DNA from: Candidatus Parabacteroides intestinavium
Lineage (GTDB): Bacteria; Bacteroidota; Bacteroidia; Bacteroidales; Tannerellaceae
Reading direction: 5' to 3'
Assembly: GCA_019118725.1 (NCBI GenBank)
Contig: DWYO01000114.1
Coordinates: 1 to 20,162, forward strand
DNA: 20,162 nucleotides
Of this stretch, positions 1 through 8,703 are shown piece by piece. Both the position numbers and the translations under genes were made by a program. The stretch's first letter is position 1. Each line of letters begins with the position of its first letter. The notes beneath the pieces were generated by a model. The model saw only the letters and a list, made by a program, of their open reading frames with translations, had not been told where the DNA came from and did no database searches.

Positions 1-60
1 ATTTGGGTTAAATTGTATTAATTGTAGCTACTTTGTGATGCATAGTATTTGTATAATCTA

Positions 61-68
61 TATTTTTG
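61..68 (+). promoter_or_regulatory. Candidate -7 promoter box of the efflux operon
   Basis: TATTTTTG fits the Bacteroidetes -7 consensus TAnnTTTG. A TTTG lies upstream at 32-35, but the gap of 25 bases is longer than the usual 19-21, so the -33 element is poor. Use of this site would give a leader of about 70 bases before the ATPase start at 145. Nothing else is recognisable in bases 1-144. Confidence 0.3.
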
Positions 69-144
69 CCTTGTGAAAAGAATTTGTAAACTTGTTTTGT
101 AACCTCGGAAGGGGAATTTGTGTCTAATAGCATAAACGATAAAT

Positions 145-834
145 ATGATAGAACTTCGTGACATCAATAAGACATACCATAACGGGGCTCCGTTGCACGT
201 CTTGAAAGGTATTAATCTGGACATAGAAAAGGGAGAGATGGTTTCAATAATGGGGGCGTCCGGTTCGGGTAAATCTACCTTGCTGAATATCCTGGGTATA
301 TTGGATACCTATGATACGGGGAGCTATAAGCTGAACGGGCAATTGATTAAGGATTTGAGTGAGAGTCGTGCTGCTGAGCTTCGGAACCGGATGATCGGAT
401 TCGTTTTCCAGTCGTTTAATCTGATTTCTTTCAAAAATGCCGTTGAGAATGTGGCATTACCGCTTTATTATCAAGGTATCACGCGGAAGAAACGGAATGC
501 GATGGCAATGGAATATCTGGATATGGTGGGGCTGAAGGATTGGGCTGAGCACATGCCGAACGAGATGTCGGGCGGGCAGAAGCAACGTGTCGCCATAGCC
601 CGTGCCTTGATTGCCCATCCGCAGATTATTCTGGCGGACGAGCCTACGGGCGCATTGGACAGCAAGACTACGGTCGAGGTGATGGAGCTGCTTCGGAAGG
701 TGAATCGGGAGGGGATGACAATGATTATCGTGACGCACGAACCTTCGGTGGCCGAGGCGACCGACCGCATTATCCGTCTGAAGGATGGTTTGATTTCCAA
801 TATAGAAAAGGGGAGAGGTGATGTTCGAGTTTGA
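145..834 (+). CDS. ABC transporter ATP-binding protein (MacB/LolD type)
   Basis: This cytoplasmic ATPase would power the transporter built from the two permeases downstream. All key motifs are present in the 229 residues: Walker A GASGSGKST (37-45), Q-loop Gln89, ABC signature MSGGQ (141-145), Walker B ILADEP with catalytic Glu166, and H-loop His198. Size and motif wording match the stand-alone ATPases of the MacB/LolD/FtsE group, which use ATP for mechanotransmission across the inner membrane rather than moving substrate through the membrane themselves. Its 3' end overlaps the next gene, so the two are probably translationally coupled. With the adaptor and TolC homologue in the same operon, export is far more likely than uptake. 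The substrate is unknown; drugs, peptides, lipids and siderophores are all handled by relatives. Confidence 0.95.
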   Translation: MIELRDINKTYHNGAPLHVLKGINLDIEKGEMVSIMGASGSGKSTLLNILGILDTYDTGSYKLNGQLIKDLSESRAAELRNRMIGFVFQSFNLISFKNAVENVALPLYYQGITRKKRNAMAMEYLDMVGLKDWAEHMPNEMSGGQKQRVAIARALIAHPQIILADEPTGALDSKTTVEVMELLRKVNREGMTMIIVTHEPSVAEATDRIIRLKDGLISNIEKGRGDVRV

Positions 835-2083
835 TAATTTCCGGGAAATATGGAGTACCGTCCGTCAAAACAAGCTACGGACTTTCCTGACCGGCTTTTC
901 GGTCTCGTGGGGAATCTTCATGCTGATTGTGCTCTTGGCGGCCGGAAACGGATTGCGCAATGGCGTGATGCACAATTTCCGGAACATGTCGATGAATAAA
1001 GTGCAGGTATGGAATGGTTATACCAATAAGCCTTGGAAAGGCATGCAGTCCGGGCGGATAATCCATTTTAAAGAAAGCGATCTGGAGACCTTGCGCTTGC
1101 GTTTTCCAGAAATAGATTTGTTGTCTGCCAATGTCTGGCATGACGATACCCTCTCGGTGGGGCAGGAATATCTGAGCGGACAGATGCAGGGCGTCTTCCC
1201 GGATCATGCGAAAATCAATTATGTTAATGTGAATGCAGAGAACGGCCGGTTTATCAACGATCTGGATATGCAGGGCGAGCGGAAGGTGATGGTACTTAGT
1301 CCGCGTATGGCGGAGGTATTGTTTCCGGAAGGTGACGCCTTGGGCAAGTATGTCAAGGCAGGGAGGTTGATGTGGCAGGTGGTCGGTATCTATAACGATG
1401 ACGAGAAGAGTAACAATGCTCCGGTCTATATTCCGTTTACTACGGCACGTTCTCTATATAACAAGGGATATGGATTCAGTAGTTTCTCCTTTACGTTGCA
1501 AGGAGTGGTGAGCGAGAAGGCGAACGAGCAGTTCGAAAAGGAGTTCCGGTCGGTCATGGCACGCTTGCACCAGTTTGATCCGACTGATACGAATGCCATC
1601 GGACTTTGGAACACGGCGGAGAGTTTCCGGATGATGAATAATGTGATGAATGGGATTACCCTGTTTATCTGGGTGGTGGGTATCGGAACCTTGATAGCCG
1701 GTATAGTAGGCGTCAGCAATATTATGTTGATAACGGTCCGTGAGCGGACGAAAGAGTTCGGGATTCGCAAAGCTATCGGTGCGAAGCCCGCTTCTATCCT
1801 TCAGCTGATTATTACGGAATCGATATTGGTTACGGCGGTGTTCGGTTATGTCGGTATGTTGTTTGGCATCGGATTGACGGAGCTGATCAATAGCGGAATG
1901 GAGGCTGCCGGAGTAGGGCAGAATGCCGGACAGGGAGGAACGGTATTCCTGAATCCTACCGTAAATTTAGGTATTGCTCTTGCTTCGACTTTATTAATCA
2001 TCGTAGCCGGTGTTCTTGCCGGGTATTTTCCTGCAAGGAAAGCGGTGCGTATCAGTGCGATTGAAGCGATGAGAGCGGAATAA
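821..2083 (+). CDS. ABC transporter permease 1 (MacB/FtsX family)
   Basis: Inner-membrane permease of about 420 residues with the MacB topology. A first membrane helix near residues 21-42 follows a short cytoplasmic start. A large periplasmic domain (about 45-275) comes next, then three C-terminal helices (about 280-305, 330-355 and 385-410). The stretch VRERTKEFGIRKAIGAKP between helices 2 and 3 is the coupling region typical of the FtsX-like domain and should contact the ATPase. I chose ATG at 821; a GTG at 818 is in frame directly before it. The start overlaps the ATPase gene by 14 bases and GGGAGAGG lies just upstream. In E. coli MacB the ATPase and permease are one chain; here they are separate. 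It is paralogous to the next gene and probably pairs with it as a heterodimer. Confidence 0.92.
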   Translation: MFEFDNFREIWSTVRQNKLRTFLTGFSVSWGIFMLIVLLAAGNGLRNGVMHNFRNMSMNKVQVWNGYTNKPWKGMQSGRIIHFKESDLETLRLRFPEIDLLSANVWHDDTLSVGQEYLSGQMQGVFPDHAKINYVNVNAENGRFINDLDMQGERKVMVLSPRMAEVLFPEGDALGKYVKAGRLMWQVVGIYNDDEKSNNAPVYIPFTTARSLYNKGYGFSSFSFTLQGVVSEKANEQFEKEFRSVMARLHQFDPTDTNAIGLWNTAESFRMMNNVMNGITLFIWVVGIGTLIAGIVGVSNIMLITVRERTKEFGIRKAIGAKPASILQLIITESILVTAVFGYVGMLFGIGLTELINSGMEAAGVGQNAGQGGTVFLNPTVNLGIALASTLLIIVAGVLAGYFPARKAVRISAIEAMRAE

Positions 2084-2125
2084 CAGGTAACAATGAATAA
2101 TGACAATTGGATTTGCCGAATAGAT

Positions 2126-2159
2126 AATTAAAAAAGAACAGCGATGTTTCTTTTTAATT
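2126..2159 (+). terminator. Hairpin between the permease genes, possible attenuator
   Basis: Fifteen-base arms (2126-2140 and 2145-2159) pair except for a two-base internal mismatch and close on GCGA, a GNRA-type tetraloop. T-rich sequence follows (2160-2180). It lies in the 105-base gap between the permease genes, inside what is otherwise a single operon, so it could reduce readthrough or mark an mRNA processing site. The stem is A/T-rich and therefore not very stable. Confidence 0.4.
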
Positions 2160-2188
2160 TTTATCTTTTAATTTATAATTGATATAGG

Positions 2189-3451
2189 ATGTTATTGATT
2201 GACAAGGACAGATGGGTTGAAATATGGGTGACAATTACGCGGAACAAGGTGCGTAGTTTGTTGACCTGCTTCGGTGTCTTTTGGGGAATCCTGATGCTGA
2301 TTATCCTTTTGGGGTCAGGTGCAGGGTTGAAAAATGCGGTATTGGGTGAGACGGAGGGATTCACCACCAACTCCTTTTTCTGCTTTTCTGACCGTACCAG
2401 TTTACCTTATAAGGGATTCAATAAAGGGCGTACCTGGAATTTGCGGAACCGGGATGTAGCTAATATCCGACGCGAAGTGGAGGGAATAGACCAGATTGCT
2501 CCGATGATTTTCGGTGCAAGTGGAGACAAGAACGTGGTCAATGGACAGAAGAGTGGAACCTATCATGTGAAAGGCATCACTCCGGCTTATTTCGGCATAG
2601 AGTCCTTGAATGTCCTTTTCGGACGGAAGTTGAATCAGATAGACGAGCGTGAGCGGCGTAAGGTGTGTGTTATTGGAGAGGACGTGAACAAAGCACTCTT
2701 TCAGAACGGGAATCCTTGCGGGAAATATATCCGGGTGAACGGGCTTTACTATCAGGTGGTGGGAGTCGTGAAAGCCAAGTCGTCCAACATCAGTATCAAC
2801 GGGCGTGCAGCCGAAAGTGTGTTCATTCCTTTCAGTACCCTGCAACAAAGCATGCACTTGGGAGATGAAATCTTCCTGATAGCGGCCAGCGTGTTTCCCG
2901 GCTATGACGTGAAAGGCGTGATAGAACATGCCAAACAGGTTATTTTCCAGCAGAACCAGATTGCTCCGGATGATCCGCAGGCGCTGATGGTAATCAATTT
3001 TGCGGAGATGTTCGCGACTTTCTTCAATCTGTTTTTAGGAATAGATATTTTGGTGTGGATAGTAGGACTGGGTACCTTGTTGGCAGGGATTATCGGTGTG
3101 AGCAATATTATGATGGTAACGGTCAAAGAGCGTACCAAAGAGATCGGTGTGCGCCGGGCTTTGGGAGCCAAACCGTTTGATATCATTTCGCAGGTCATGA
3201 GCGAGAGTCTGATGCTGACGGCTATGGCCGGTCTGTTGGGATTGTGCTGCGGCGTATTCCTATTGGATTTGGTCAATCGGTTGCTTTTGGCTATGCCCAG
3301 TGACGACATTATAATCAAAGACCCCAGTGTGAATATCCAAGTAGCCATAGCCGCGACGATTGTCCTGCTGGTCAGCGGTCTGATGGCCGGTCTGATTCCG
3401 GCGTGGCGTGCCATGCAGATTAAGGCGATTGACGCATTGCGGGATGAATAA
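2189..3451 (+). CDS. ABC transporter permease 2 (MacB/FtsX family)
   Basis: A second inner-membrane permease of 420 residues with the same plan: N-terminal helix near 22-44, periplasmic MacB core domain up to about 275, and three C-terminal helices ending near the DALRDE tail. The coupling stretch VKERTKEIGVRRALGAKP matches that of permease 1 closely, so the genes arose by duplication; the periplasmic domains have diverged more. The likely unit is two ATPase subunits with one copy of each permease. It starts with ATG 105 bases after permease 1, a wider gap than elsewhere in the operon and one that holds a hairpin. The adaptor gene follows after 28 bases. Confidence 0.92.
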   Translation: MLLIDKDRWVEIWVTITRNKVRSLLTCFGVFWGILMLIILLGSGAGLKNAVLGETEGFTTNSFFCFSDRTSLPYKGFNKGRTWNLRNRDVANIRREVEGIDQIAPMIFGASGDKNVVNGQKSGTYHVKGITPAYFGIESLNVLFGRKLNQIDERERRKVCVIGEDVNKALFQNGNPCGKYIRVNGLYYQVVGVVKAKSSNISINGRAAESVFIPFSTLQQSMHLGDEIFLIAASVFPGYDVKGVIEHAKQVIFQQNQIAPDDPQALMVINFAEMFATFFNLFLGIDILVWIVGLGTLLAGIIGVSNIMMVTVKERTKEIGVRRALGAKPFDIISQVMSESLMLTAMAGLLGLCCGVFLLDLVNRLLLAMPSDDIIIKDPSVNIQVAIAATIVLLVSGLMAGLIPAWRAMQIKAIDALRDE

Positions 3452-3479
3452 GGTGAATAATAAATAATGTAAGAAGAAT

Positions 3480-4598
3480 ATGAAGAACAGAGTTTTCAAG
3501 AAAATCATGCGTACCCTATTGCTGGTTTTCATTGGTGCGGCGGTGATCGGTACCTTCTATTTCCTGTGGAAGAAGGCCCAGCCGGTGATTACGGTGTATG
3601 AGGTTGTGGAGCCAAAGACAGGAACGGTCGAGACAAAGGCGGTGGCGACTGGTAATATCGAACCGCGTTATGAAGTGGAAATCAAACCGCAGATTTCAGG
3701 AATTATTGCCGAATTGAAGAAAGAGGCCGGACAAATGGTTAAAGCGGGAGAGATTATTGCCACGATTAAGGTTATTCCCGAAATGGTGCAGTTGAACAGC
3801 GCCGAGTCGCGTGTCAATGTGGCGGAAATCTCGTTGAAGCAGGTTGAGGAGGTTTATAAACGGGATGAGCAGCTTTATAAACAGGGGGTAATAGCACAAG
3901 AAGAGTTTGAGACCAGCAAGGCTAATTATCAGAAGGCGGTTGAAGAGCGGAATACGGCACAGAGTGAATTGGAGATTGTGCGTGACGGTATTGCCAAAAA
4001 CTCGAATGTCAGTAGTACAACGCAGATACGGAGCACCATTACAGGTATGATTCTGGATATTCCGGTGAAGGTGGGAAATTCGGTGATTCAGGCGAACAAC
4101 TTCAATGATGGTACGACCATTGCGACAGTGGCGGATATGAATGATATGATATTCAAAGGAAATGTGGACGAGACGGAAATAGGACGGATTCATGAGGGGA
4201 TGCCGATAGTCCTGACTATCGGAGCGATGGAAAGCCGGAAGTTGGATGCCCGGTTGGAGTATGTATCACCGAAAGGTGTAGAAGAAAACGGTGCCATACA
4301 GTTTGAGATTAAAGCGGCTTTGGAGGTTCCGGAAGATGCGTTTATCCGTGCCGGGTATAGTGCGAACGCCGAGATAATCCTTGAACGTGCAGAGAATGTA
4401 TTGACTATCCCGGAGAGTACGGTAGAGTTTAACGGAGATTCAACCTTTGTCTATTTTGTAAAGCAGGAAACTCCGACACAGGTATTCGAGAAACGGCCGA
4501 TTGAAATAGGCCTTTCGGATGGAATCCAGATAGAAGTAAAGAGCGGATTGACCCTGGAGGATAAGATTCGTGGGGCGGAGATACAAGAAAATAGCTGA
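3480..4598 (+). CDS. HlyD/MacA-type periplasmic adaptor subunit
   Basis: This 372-residue protein would bridge the inner-membrane permeases and the outer-membrane channel. An uncleaved N-terminal anchor lies near residues 10-30 (LLLVFIGAAVIGTFYFLW). A split barrel-sandwich (lipoyl-like) domain follows: EIKPQISGIIAELKKEAGQMVKAGEII near 65-90, completed after the hairpin by STITGMILDIPVKVGNSV. Between them residues of about 95-165 are Glu/Lys/Gln-rich and strongly helical, as in the coiled-coil hairpin that contacts TolC. A beta-barrel and membrane-proximal domain make up the C-terminal part. The protein lacks a lipobox, unlike many RND adaptors, which fits the MacA-like, membrane-anchored type. 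It supports the export assignment for the neighbouring ABC genes. Confidence 0.92.
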   Translation: MKNRVFKKIMRTLLLVFIGAAVIGTFYFLWKKAQPVITVYEVVEPKTGTVETKAVATGNIEPRYEVEIKPQISGIIAELKKEAGQMVKAGEIIATIKVIPEMVQLNSAESRVNVAEISLKQVEEVYKRDEQLYKQGVIAQEEFETSKANYQKAVEERNTAQSELEIVRDGIAKNSNVSSTTQIRSTITGMILDIPVKVGNSVIQANNFNDGTTIATVADMNDMIFKGNVDETEIGRIHEGMPIVLTIGAMESRKLDARLEYVSPKGVEENGAIQFEIKAALEVPEDAFIRAGYSANAEIILERAENVLTIPESTVEFNGDSTFVYFVKQETPTQVFEKRPIEIGLSDGIQIEVKSGLTLEDKIRGAEIQENS

Positions 4599-4601
4599 TT
4601 G

Positions 4602-4623
4602 ACTCGTTGACAAGTTAACGAGT
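4602..4623. repeat. Short inverted repeat between adaptor and TolC genes
   Basis: ACTCGTTGAC (4602-4611) and GTTAACGAGT (4614-4623) form a 10-bp stem with one G-U pair. It begins three bases after the adaptor stop codon. No T-tract follows, so a complete terminator is unlikely; mRNA processing or partial termination before the TolC gene is possible. Confidence 0.4.
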
Positions 4624-4675
4624 TAAGGAGGGAAAAAACTTAGAAGCTGACAAACTAAAAAAGAAAAAACTGAAA

Positions 4676-6031
4676 ATGCAGATGAGAAGAAAGCATTTGT
4701 CGATAGCGATGGCCGGTCTTTTGTGGGGCGGCAGTATGCAGGCCGATGAGCCGGTCAAGCAATGGAGTTTGGAAGAGTGCATTCGTTATGCGATTGAACA
4801 CAATATTGATCTGAAGCAACGGAAACTGGAACAGGATAACCGAGAAGTGGAGTTGCATACCAGTAAGTATAGTTGGTTGCCGGATTTGAACGCTAATTTC
4901 GGACAGAATTTTGATTTTGGACGTTCACCTTCGCGTACCGGTGTGATAGCCGATCAAAATTCGGCTAATTCATCGCTTTCCATTTCGATGAGCATGCCTT
5001 TATTTGACGGATTGAAAACGCCGAACGATATTGCTGCGAAGAAGTTCAGCTTGAAGGCTGCGGCTGAGGGATTGAACAAAGCCAAGGAAGACCTGTCTAT
5101 TCAGGTTGCCTCTTATTACTTGCAGGTACTTTACAACAAGGAGGTGCAACGGATAGCCGAACTTCAACTGGCCTTGAGCGAAGAGCAGGTAACCAAGACT
5201 GAAGCGTTGGTTAAGGCTGGAAAGGTGCCTTTGTCTCAATTGTATGACATCAAGGCTCAGGCGGCCAATGATGGCGTGTCGTTGACTGAGGCTAGCAATG
5301 ATGTCAAGTTGGCTTTGCTGGATCTGGCACAAAGTCTGGAAATGGAACGGAGTGGGGAAACTTTCGATATCGTTTCTCCGGAAACGGGAAATGCTGTGGA
5401 TAAGTACATGAGCAGTATTGTTCCTCCGGAGAATATTTATGATCATGCCGTTGTGTTTAAACCGCAGATAAAGGAGCAGGAATATCTGTTGGAGAGCCAG
5501 AAAAAGCAGCTTAAAGTGGCGCGTTCAGCCTATTTCCCGCAATTGAACTTTGGAGCAAGCTATACCAACGGATATTATCATTATTATACAGGAGATGTAG
5601 AGAGCATGCCTTTTAGTGATCAGATTGCCCAAAACGGTCGGAAGACCATCGGGTTTACGTTGAGCATACCTTTATTCAATCGTTTTCAGGTGCGCAATAG
5701 TGTGCGTCAAGCGAAAATTGGCATCCATAATCAGGAGTTACTGATGGAAAATGCCAAGAAAACTTTATACAAGGAGATTCAGCAAGCCTATTTTAATGCA
5801 ACGGCTGCGCAGGAGAAATATCTGGCTTCCGGTAAGTCGGTTGATGCCAGCAAAGAGGCATTCCGTTATGCGGAAGATCGTTATAATGCCGGAAAAAGTA
5901 CTGTCTTTGAGTTTAATGAAGCAAAGACAAAATATGCGCAGAGTTTGGTAGAGCAGGCACAAGCCAAATACAATTTTATTCTTCGTGCTAAAATCCTGGA
6001 TTTTTATAACGGCATACCGATGAGCTTATAA
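4676..6031 (+). CDS. TolC-family outer membrane efflux protein
   Basis: Outer-membrane factor of 451 residues, the exit duct of the tripartite system. A signal peptide (basic MQMRRKH start, hydrophobic AMAGLLWGGS, probable cleavage after MQA near residue 23) precedes two repeated OEP domains. The first begins with the family hallmark WSLEECIRYAIEHNIDLKQ near residue 30. Strand-like segments with LPDLNANFGQ and SMSMPLFDG match the first barrel strands, and YFPQLNFGAS plus LSIPLFNR are the matching parts of the second repeat. Long helical stretches rich in Ala, Glu and Gln form the periplasmic tunnel. A second in-frame ATG at 4682 is equally possible as start. It is the last gene of the operon, 77 bases after the adaptor, and ends just before a strong inverted repeat. 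Confidence 0.93.
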   Translation: MQMRRKHLSIAMAGLLWGGSMQADEPVKQWSLEECIRYAIEHNIDLKQRKLEQDNREVELHTSKYSWLPDLNANFGQNFDFGRSPSRTGVIADQNSANSSLSISMSMPLFDGLKTPNDIAAKKFSLKAAAEGLNKAKEDLSIQVASYYLQVLYNKEVQRIAELQLALSEEQVTKTEALVKAGKVPLSQLYDIKAQAANDGVSLTEASNDVKLALLDLAQSLEMERSGETFDIVSPETGNAVDKYMSSIVPPENIYDHAVVFKPQIKEQEYLLESQKKQLKVARSAYFPQLNFGASYTNGYYHYYTGDVESMPFSDQIAQNGRKTIGFTLSIPLFNRFQVRNSVRQAKIGIHNQELLMENAKKTLYKEIQQAYFNATAAQEKYLASGKSVDASKEAFRYAEDRYNAGKSTVFEFNEAKTKYAQSLVEQAQAKYNFILRAKILDFYNGIPMSL

Positions 6032-6048
6032 TAAAAACAAAGCAAAGA

Positions 6049-6111
6049 AAGCAAGGAAACAAGTTGACAGGATTTACACATATAGTTCCTTGTCTGCTTG
6101 TTCCCTTGCTT
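6049..6111. terminator. Bidirectional terminator between convergent operons
   Basis: Fifteen-base arms AAGCAAGGAAACAAG (6049-6063) and CTTGTTCCCTTGCTT (6097-6111) pair throughout, with one G-U or A-C pair depending on strand. Partial inner pairing (GACA with TGTC) extends the stem. It lies in the 117-base gap between the convergent TolC and YfhO genes. Read on the minus strand it is followed by a T-rich run (complement of 6020-6048); on the plus strand the tail is weaker. Confidence 0.7.
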
Positions 6112-6148
6112 CTTGTCTCTAATGCATAAGAGCTTTGCGGATGCCTGC

Positions 6149-8653
6149 TTACTTTTTCACCTCTTTATAGATAGAATAGCCTACGGCTGCAATAAGCAGA
6201 ATGAGAATCAGGAAGCTGCTGTATGCTTCGATATTTGCGGCTAGGATATATCCTTCAGGTTTGAACTCAAATACAATTTCGTGCTCTCCGGCAGGAATGC
6301 GCATGGCACGTAAAATCCAATCTGCCCGAAAATGATCAGCCGGTTTACCGTCAATCGTTGCTTTCCAACCGGGTTGATAATAAATTTCCGAGAAAACCGC
6401 TACCTGATCGGTCTGAGCTTGAGACGTATAGACCAATTGGTTGGGGCGGTAGGAGGAAAGCGCTATGGTAGCCGTTGAATCCGGTTGTGGTGTGAATCCA
6501 TCCAATTGGGCCGCGAACCGTTCATCTACAACGGCTTTCTGCTTCGGATTGATTTGGTCTAATGCCGCAATCTCTGCATCGGCATTGGGGACAATCTCTA
6601 TATCTTGCACAAACCATGCATTGCCGTCTGCATAAGGATTTACCAATGGAGGTTGTTGCGGATTATAGATGATGTAGCGGGTATTCAGCATATTCAACGA
6701 AGGACATGCCGCGAATACCGGTAGGAAATCAGCTGCACTCTTTACATTCTGGAATGTCCCGATGATGGAGTTGATTTCTTTTTGCAAACGATGGTCGATT
6801 AGTTCCTGATATCTCCGCAACTTAGCCGCGTGATATCCTCCGATGGAATGATGGAAATAGGAGGTAGAGGTATCTTGGAACGGATCGTTCAGGTTCAATA
6901 CGCGATACGAACTCTTATCTTTCAGGATTTCCTTGTCGGCCGCCGATTCTTGGTAGTAATTCTTCACTTCACGTTTCGGAAGGAAATCATCGTGGCTCAG
7001 GAATCGCTTGTCAACTTTCCAAAGGTCGGTCAGAATCAGAAAAACCATGGCCAAGCCAAGCCACATGGCTGCACGGGGTTTTGTCTTATTCCGATAATAA
7101 GCGAGAATCGCCACCGTTGCTACGATGATATACATCAACGAACGCCAGCCGTCAGAGGAAGCCATCGACTCGCGGTCTATCAGCAACGCATTGTAAAGAT
7201 TATCCGGTAATTGGTAATATTGGTCATACGTAGAGCGGAAATCCAATAACAGACTGGGCATCAGGCAAACGATCAGACACAATCCGCCGGTAAGAATCAA
7301 GGCGCCATAAAGTCCGCGTTTGAAGAGTTTTGCATCAACTTTATCTTCCATGATTTCTTTCAATCCCCAGATACCGATTATCGGAGCTACCATTCCGGGA
7401 ATAACCAGTGCCATCTCTACGGTACGGAACTTGTTGTACATCGGCAGGTAATGGAACATGAAGTCATTGAACCAGGCCATATTCCGGCCTAAAGCCAGGA
7501 ATGTGAGAAAAAGGGCCCCGGCAAATAGCCACCACTTCATCGAGTCGCGGATCACGAACATACCTAAAACGAACAAGAAGCAGACTACAGCTCCGAAATA
7601 GACCGGACCGGAGGTAAAAGACTTATCCCCCCAATAGGTCGGAGCCGCTATTTCCTGTCCTACTTGTGCTCCTGCTTTCTTGGCCTCTTGGTAAAATTCC
7701 GAACTGGAATCCAATGGAGTGCCGGAGGCGGAACCGTAGGCATTCGGTATGAGGAGGGTCATCAGTTCCATCTTTCCGTAGCTCCAGGCGAAAGCATACT
7801 CTTTATCCAATCCACTGGATTTCTTTTCCACTTCGCCTTCCGCATTGGGCTGAGGTGTCAACTCCGATTCTCCACGGGTGGAATGTTGCCCTAAGTCCCA
7901 ATGGGCATACAGGTTCTTCGCTCCCGGAAGGACGGCTACAATGGCACATACCGCCATAATTGCCGTAACTTTTCCTAATTCCGTCCATTGCTTGCTTCGC
8001 ATCATTTTTACGAAATATCCTAAATAGATGAAAAGACAGAGCAATACCAGATAGTAAGTAATCTGAATATGCCCGTTTCCGATAGACAAGGCTACGCCTA
8101 ACAGGAAAAGAATAGCTCCCCAAAAGTGCTTCTTCTTGAACAGAAGCGCCATACCGGCTAAGGTAAGCGGCATGTAAGCAATCACGTATGCCTTGACGAT
8201 ATGTCCGGCCAGAATAATAATAATATTGTAAGATGCCAATGCGAAGGCGAAAGCACCGGCCAAGGCCAGCCACCAGCTTGCGCCCATGACGCACATCAAC
8301 AAGTAGAAACAAACCAATCCGACAAATACCATCGAAGCATCGTTATAGCTGATGGACTTGAATAGTTTGTCGACCACCGAATAGCGAGGCAGGTCCGGTG
8401 CCGGATTTCCGTAACCCGTCACATAGGGCATTCCGCCGAACATCGCATCCGACCATGCGCTGAACTCTCCCGGCTGGGCTGTATCCTCATACTGTTTCAT
8501 CTGACTTCCACCCATTCCTGTGGCTTTGATGTCATCACCTTGCCGGAGTGCTTTCCCGTCCAATACCGACGGAGAAAAGTAAGCCACCGTAGCAATCAAT
8601 AATATCAATAATGCCACAATGTGCTTCATCCATTTTTTTAGTAATTCCTGCAT
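6149..8653 (-). CDS. YfhO-family membrane protein (putative GT-C glycosyltransferase)
   Basis: Large polytopic inner-membrane protein of 834 residues. It has an N-terminal helix (about 10-30), a long outward loop rich in Asp, Gly and Tyr (about 33-100), then about a dozen hydrophobic helices through residue 560. A soluble extracytoplasmic domain (about 560-805) and one last helix with a basic tail (KEVKK) follow. Near the C-terminus the stretch PGWKATIDGKPADHF and IPAGEHEIVFEFKPEGY is the recognisable YfhO signature. B. subtilis YfhO is a GT-C-type enzyme that takes a sugar from undecaprenyl phosphate outside the membrane and adds it to lipoteichoic acid. Here the acceptor must differ, since Bacteroidetes lack teichoic acid. 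The linked CsbB-like GT2 could make the donor lipid. It is last in its cluster, 50 bases after a GT2, with no clear promoter in that gap. Family assignment is firm; the reaction is inferred. Confidence 0.88.
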   Translation of the reverse strand: MQELLKKWMKHIVALLILLIATVAYFSPSVLDGKALRQGDDIKATGMGGSQMKQYEDTAQPGEFSAWSDAMFGGMPYVTGYGNPAPDLPRYSVVDKLFKSISYNDASMVFVGLVCFYLLMCVMGASWWLALAGAFAFALASYNIIIILAGHIVKAYVIAYMPLTLAGMALLFKKKHFWGAILFLLGVALSIGNGHIQITYYLVLLCLFIYLGYFVKMMRSKQWTELGKVTAIMAVCAIVAVLPGAKNLYAHWDLGQHSTRGESELTPQPNAEGEVEKKSSGLDKEYAFAWSYGKMELMTLLIPNAYGSASGTPLDSSSEFYQEAKKAGAQVGQEIAAPTYWGDKSFTSGPVYFGAVVCFLFVLGMFVIRDSMKWWLFAGALFLTFLALGRNMAWFNDFMFHYLPMYNKFRTVEMALVIPGMVAPIIGIWGLKEIMEDKVDAKLFKRGLYGALILTGGLCLIVCLMPSLLLDFRSTYDQYYQLPDNLYNALLIDRESMASSDGWRSLMYIIVATVAILAYYRNKTKPRAAMWLGLAMVFLILTDLWKVDKRFLSHDDFLPKREVKNYYQESAADKEILKDKSSYRVLNLNDPFQDTSTSYFHHSIGGYHAAKLRRYQELIDHRLQKEINSIIGTFQNVKSAADFLPVFAACPSLNMLNTRYIIYNPQQPPLVNPYADGNAWFVQDIEIVPNADAEIAALDQINPKQKAVVDERFAAQLDGFTPQPDSTATIALSSYRPNQLVYTSQAQTDQVAVFSEIYYQPGWKATIDGKPADHFRADWILRAMRIPAGEHEIVFEFKPEGYILAANIEAYSSFLILILLIAAVGYSIYKEVKK

Positions 8654-8703
8654 ATCGTTTATTTTTAGTTTCTGAGTTTTTTTACTTCTTTTACTTTATA
8701 CGT

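Noticed and set aside
18..224. Minus-strand ORF of 68 codons at the left edge
   Set aside because: It overlaps the start of the ATPase gene, its composition is not protein-like, and no family is recognisable.
145..3451. LolCDE lipoprotein-release system or a lantibiotic-immunity exporter
   Set aside because: The adaptor and TolC homologue in the same operon fit a MacAB-TolC-like exporter; LolCDE has no such partners.
7803..8312. Minus-strand ORF of 169 codons within the YfhO gene
   Set aside because: It is a different frame of a well-supported gene and has no domain features; the long antisense frames within the permease and SusC genes were discarded for the same reason.
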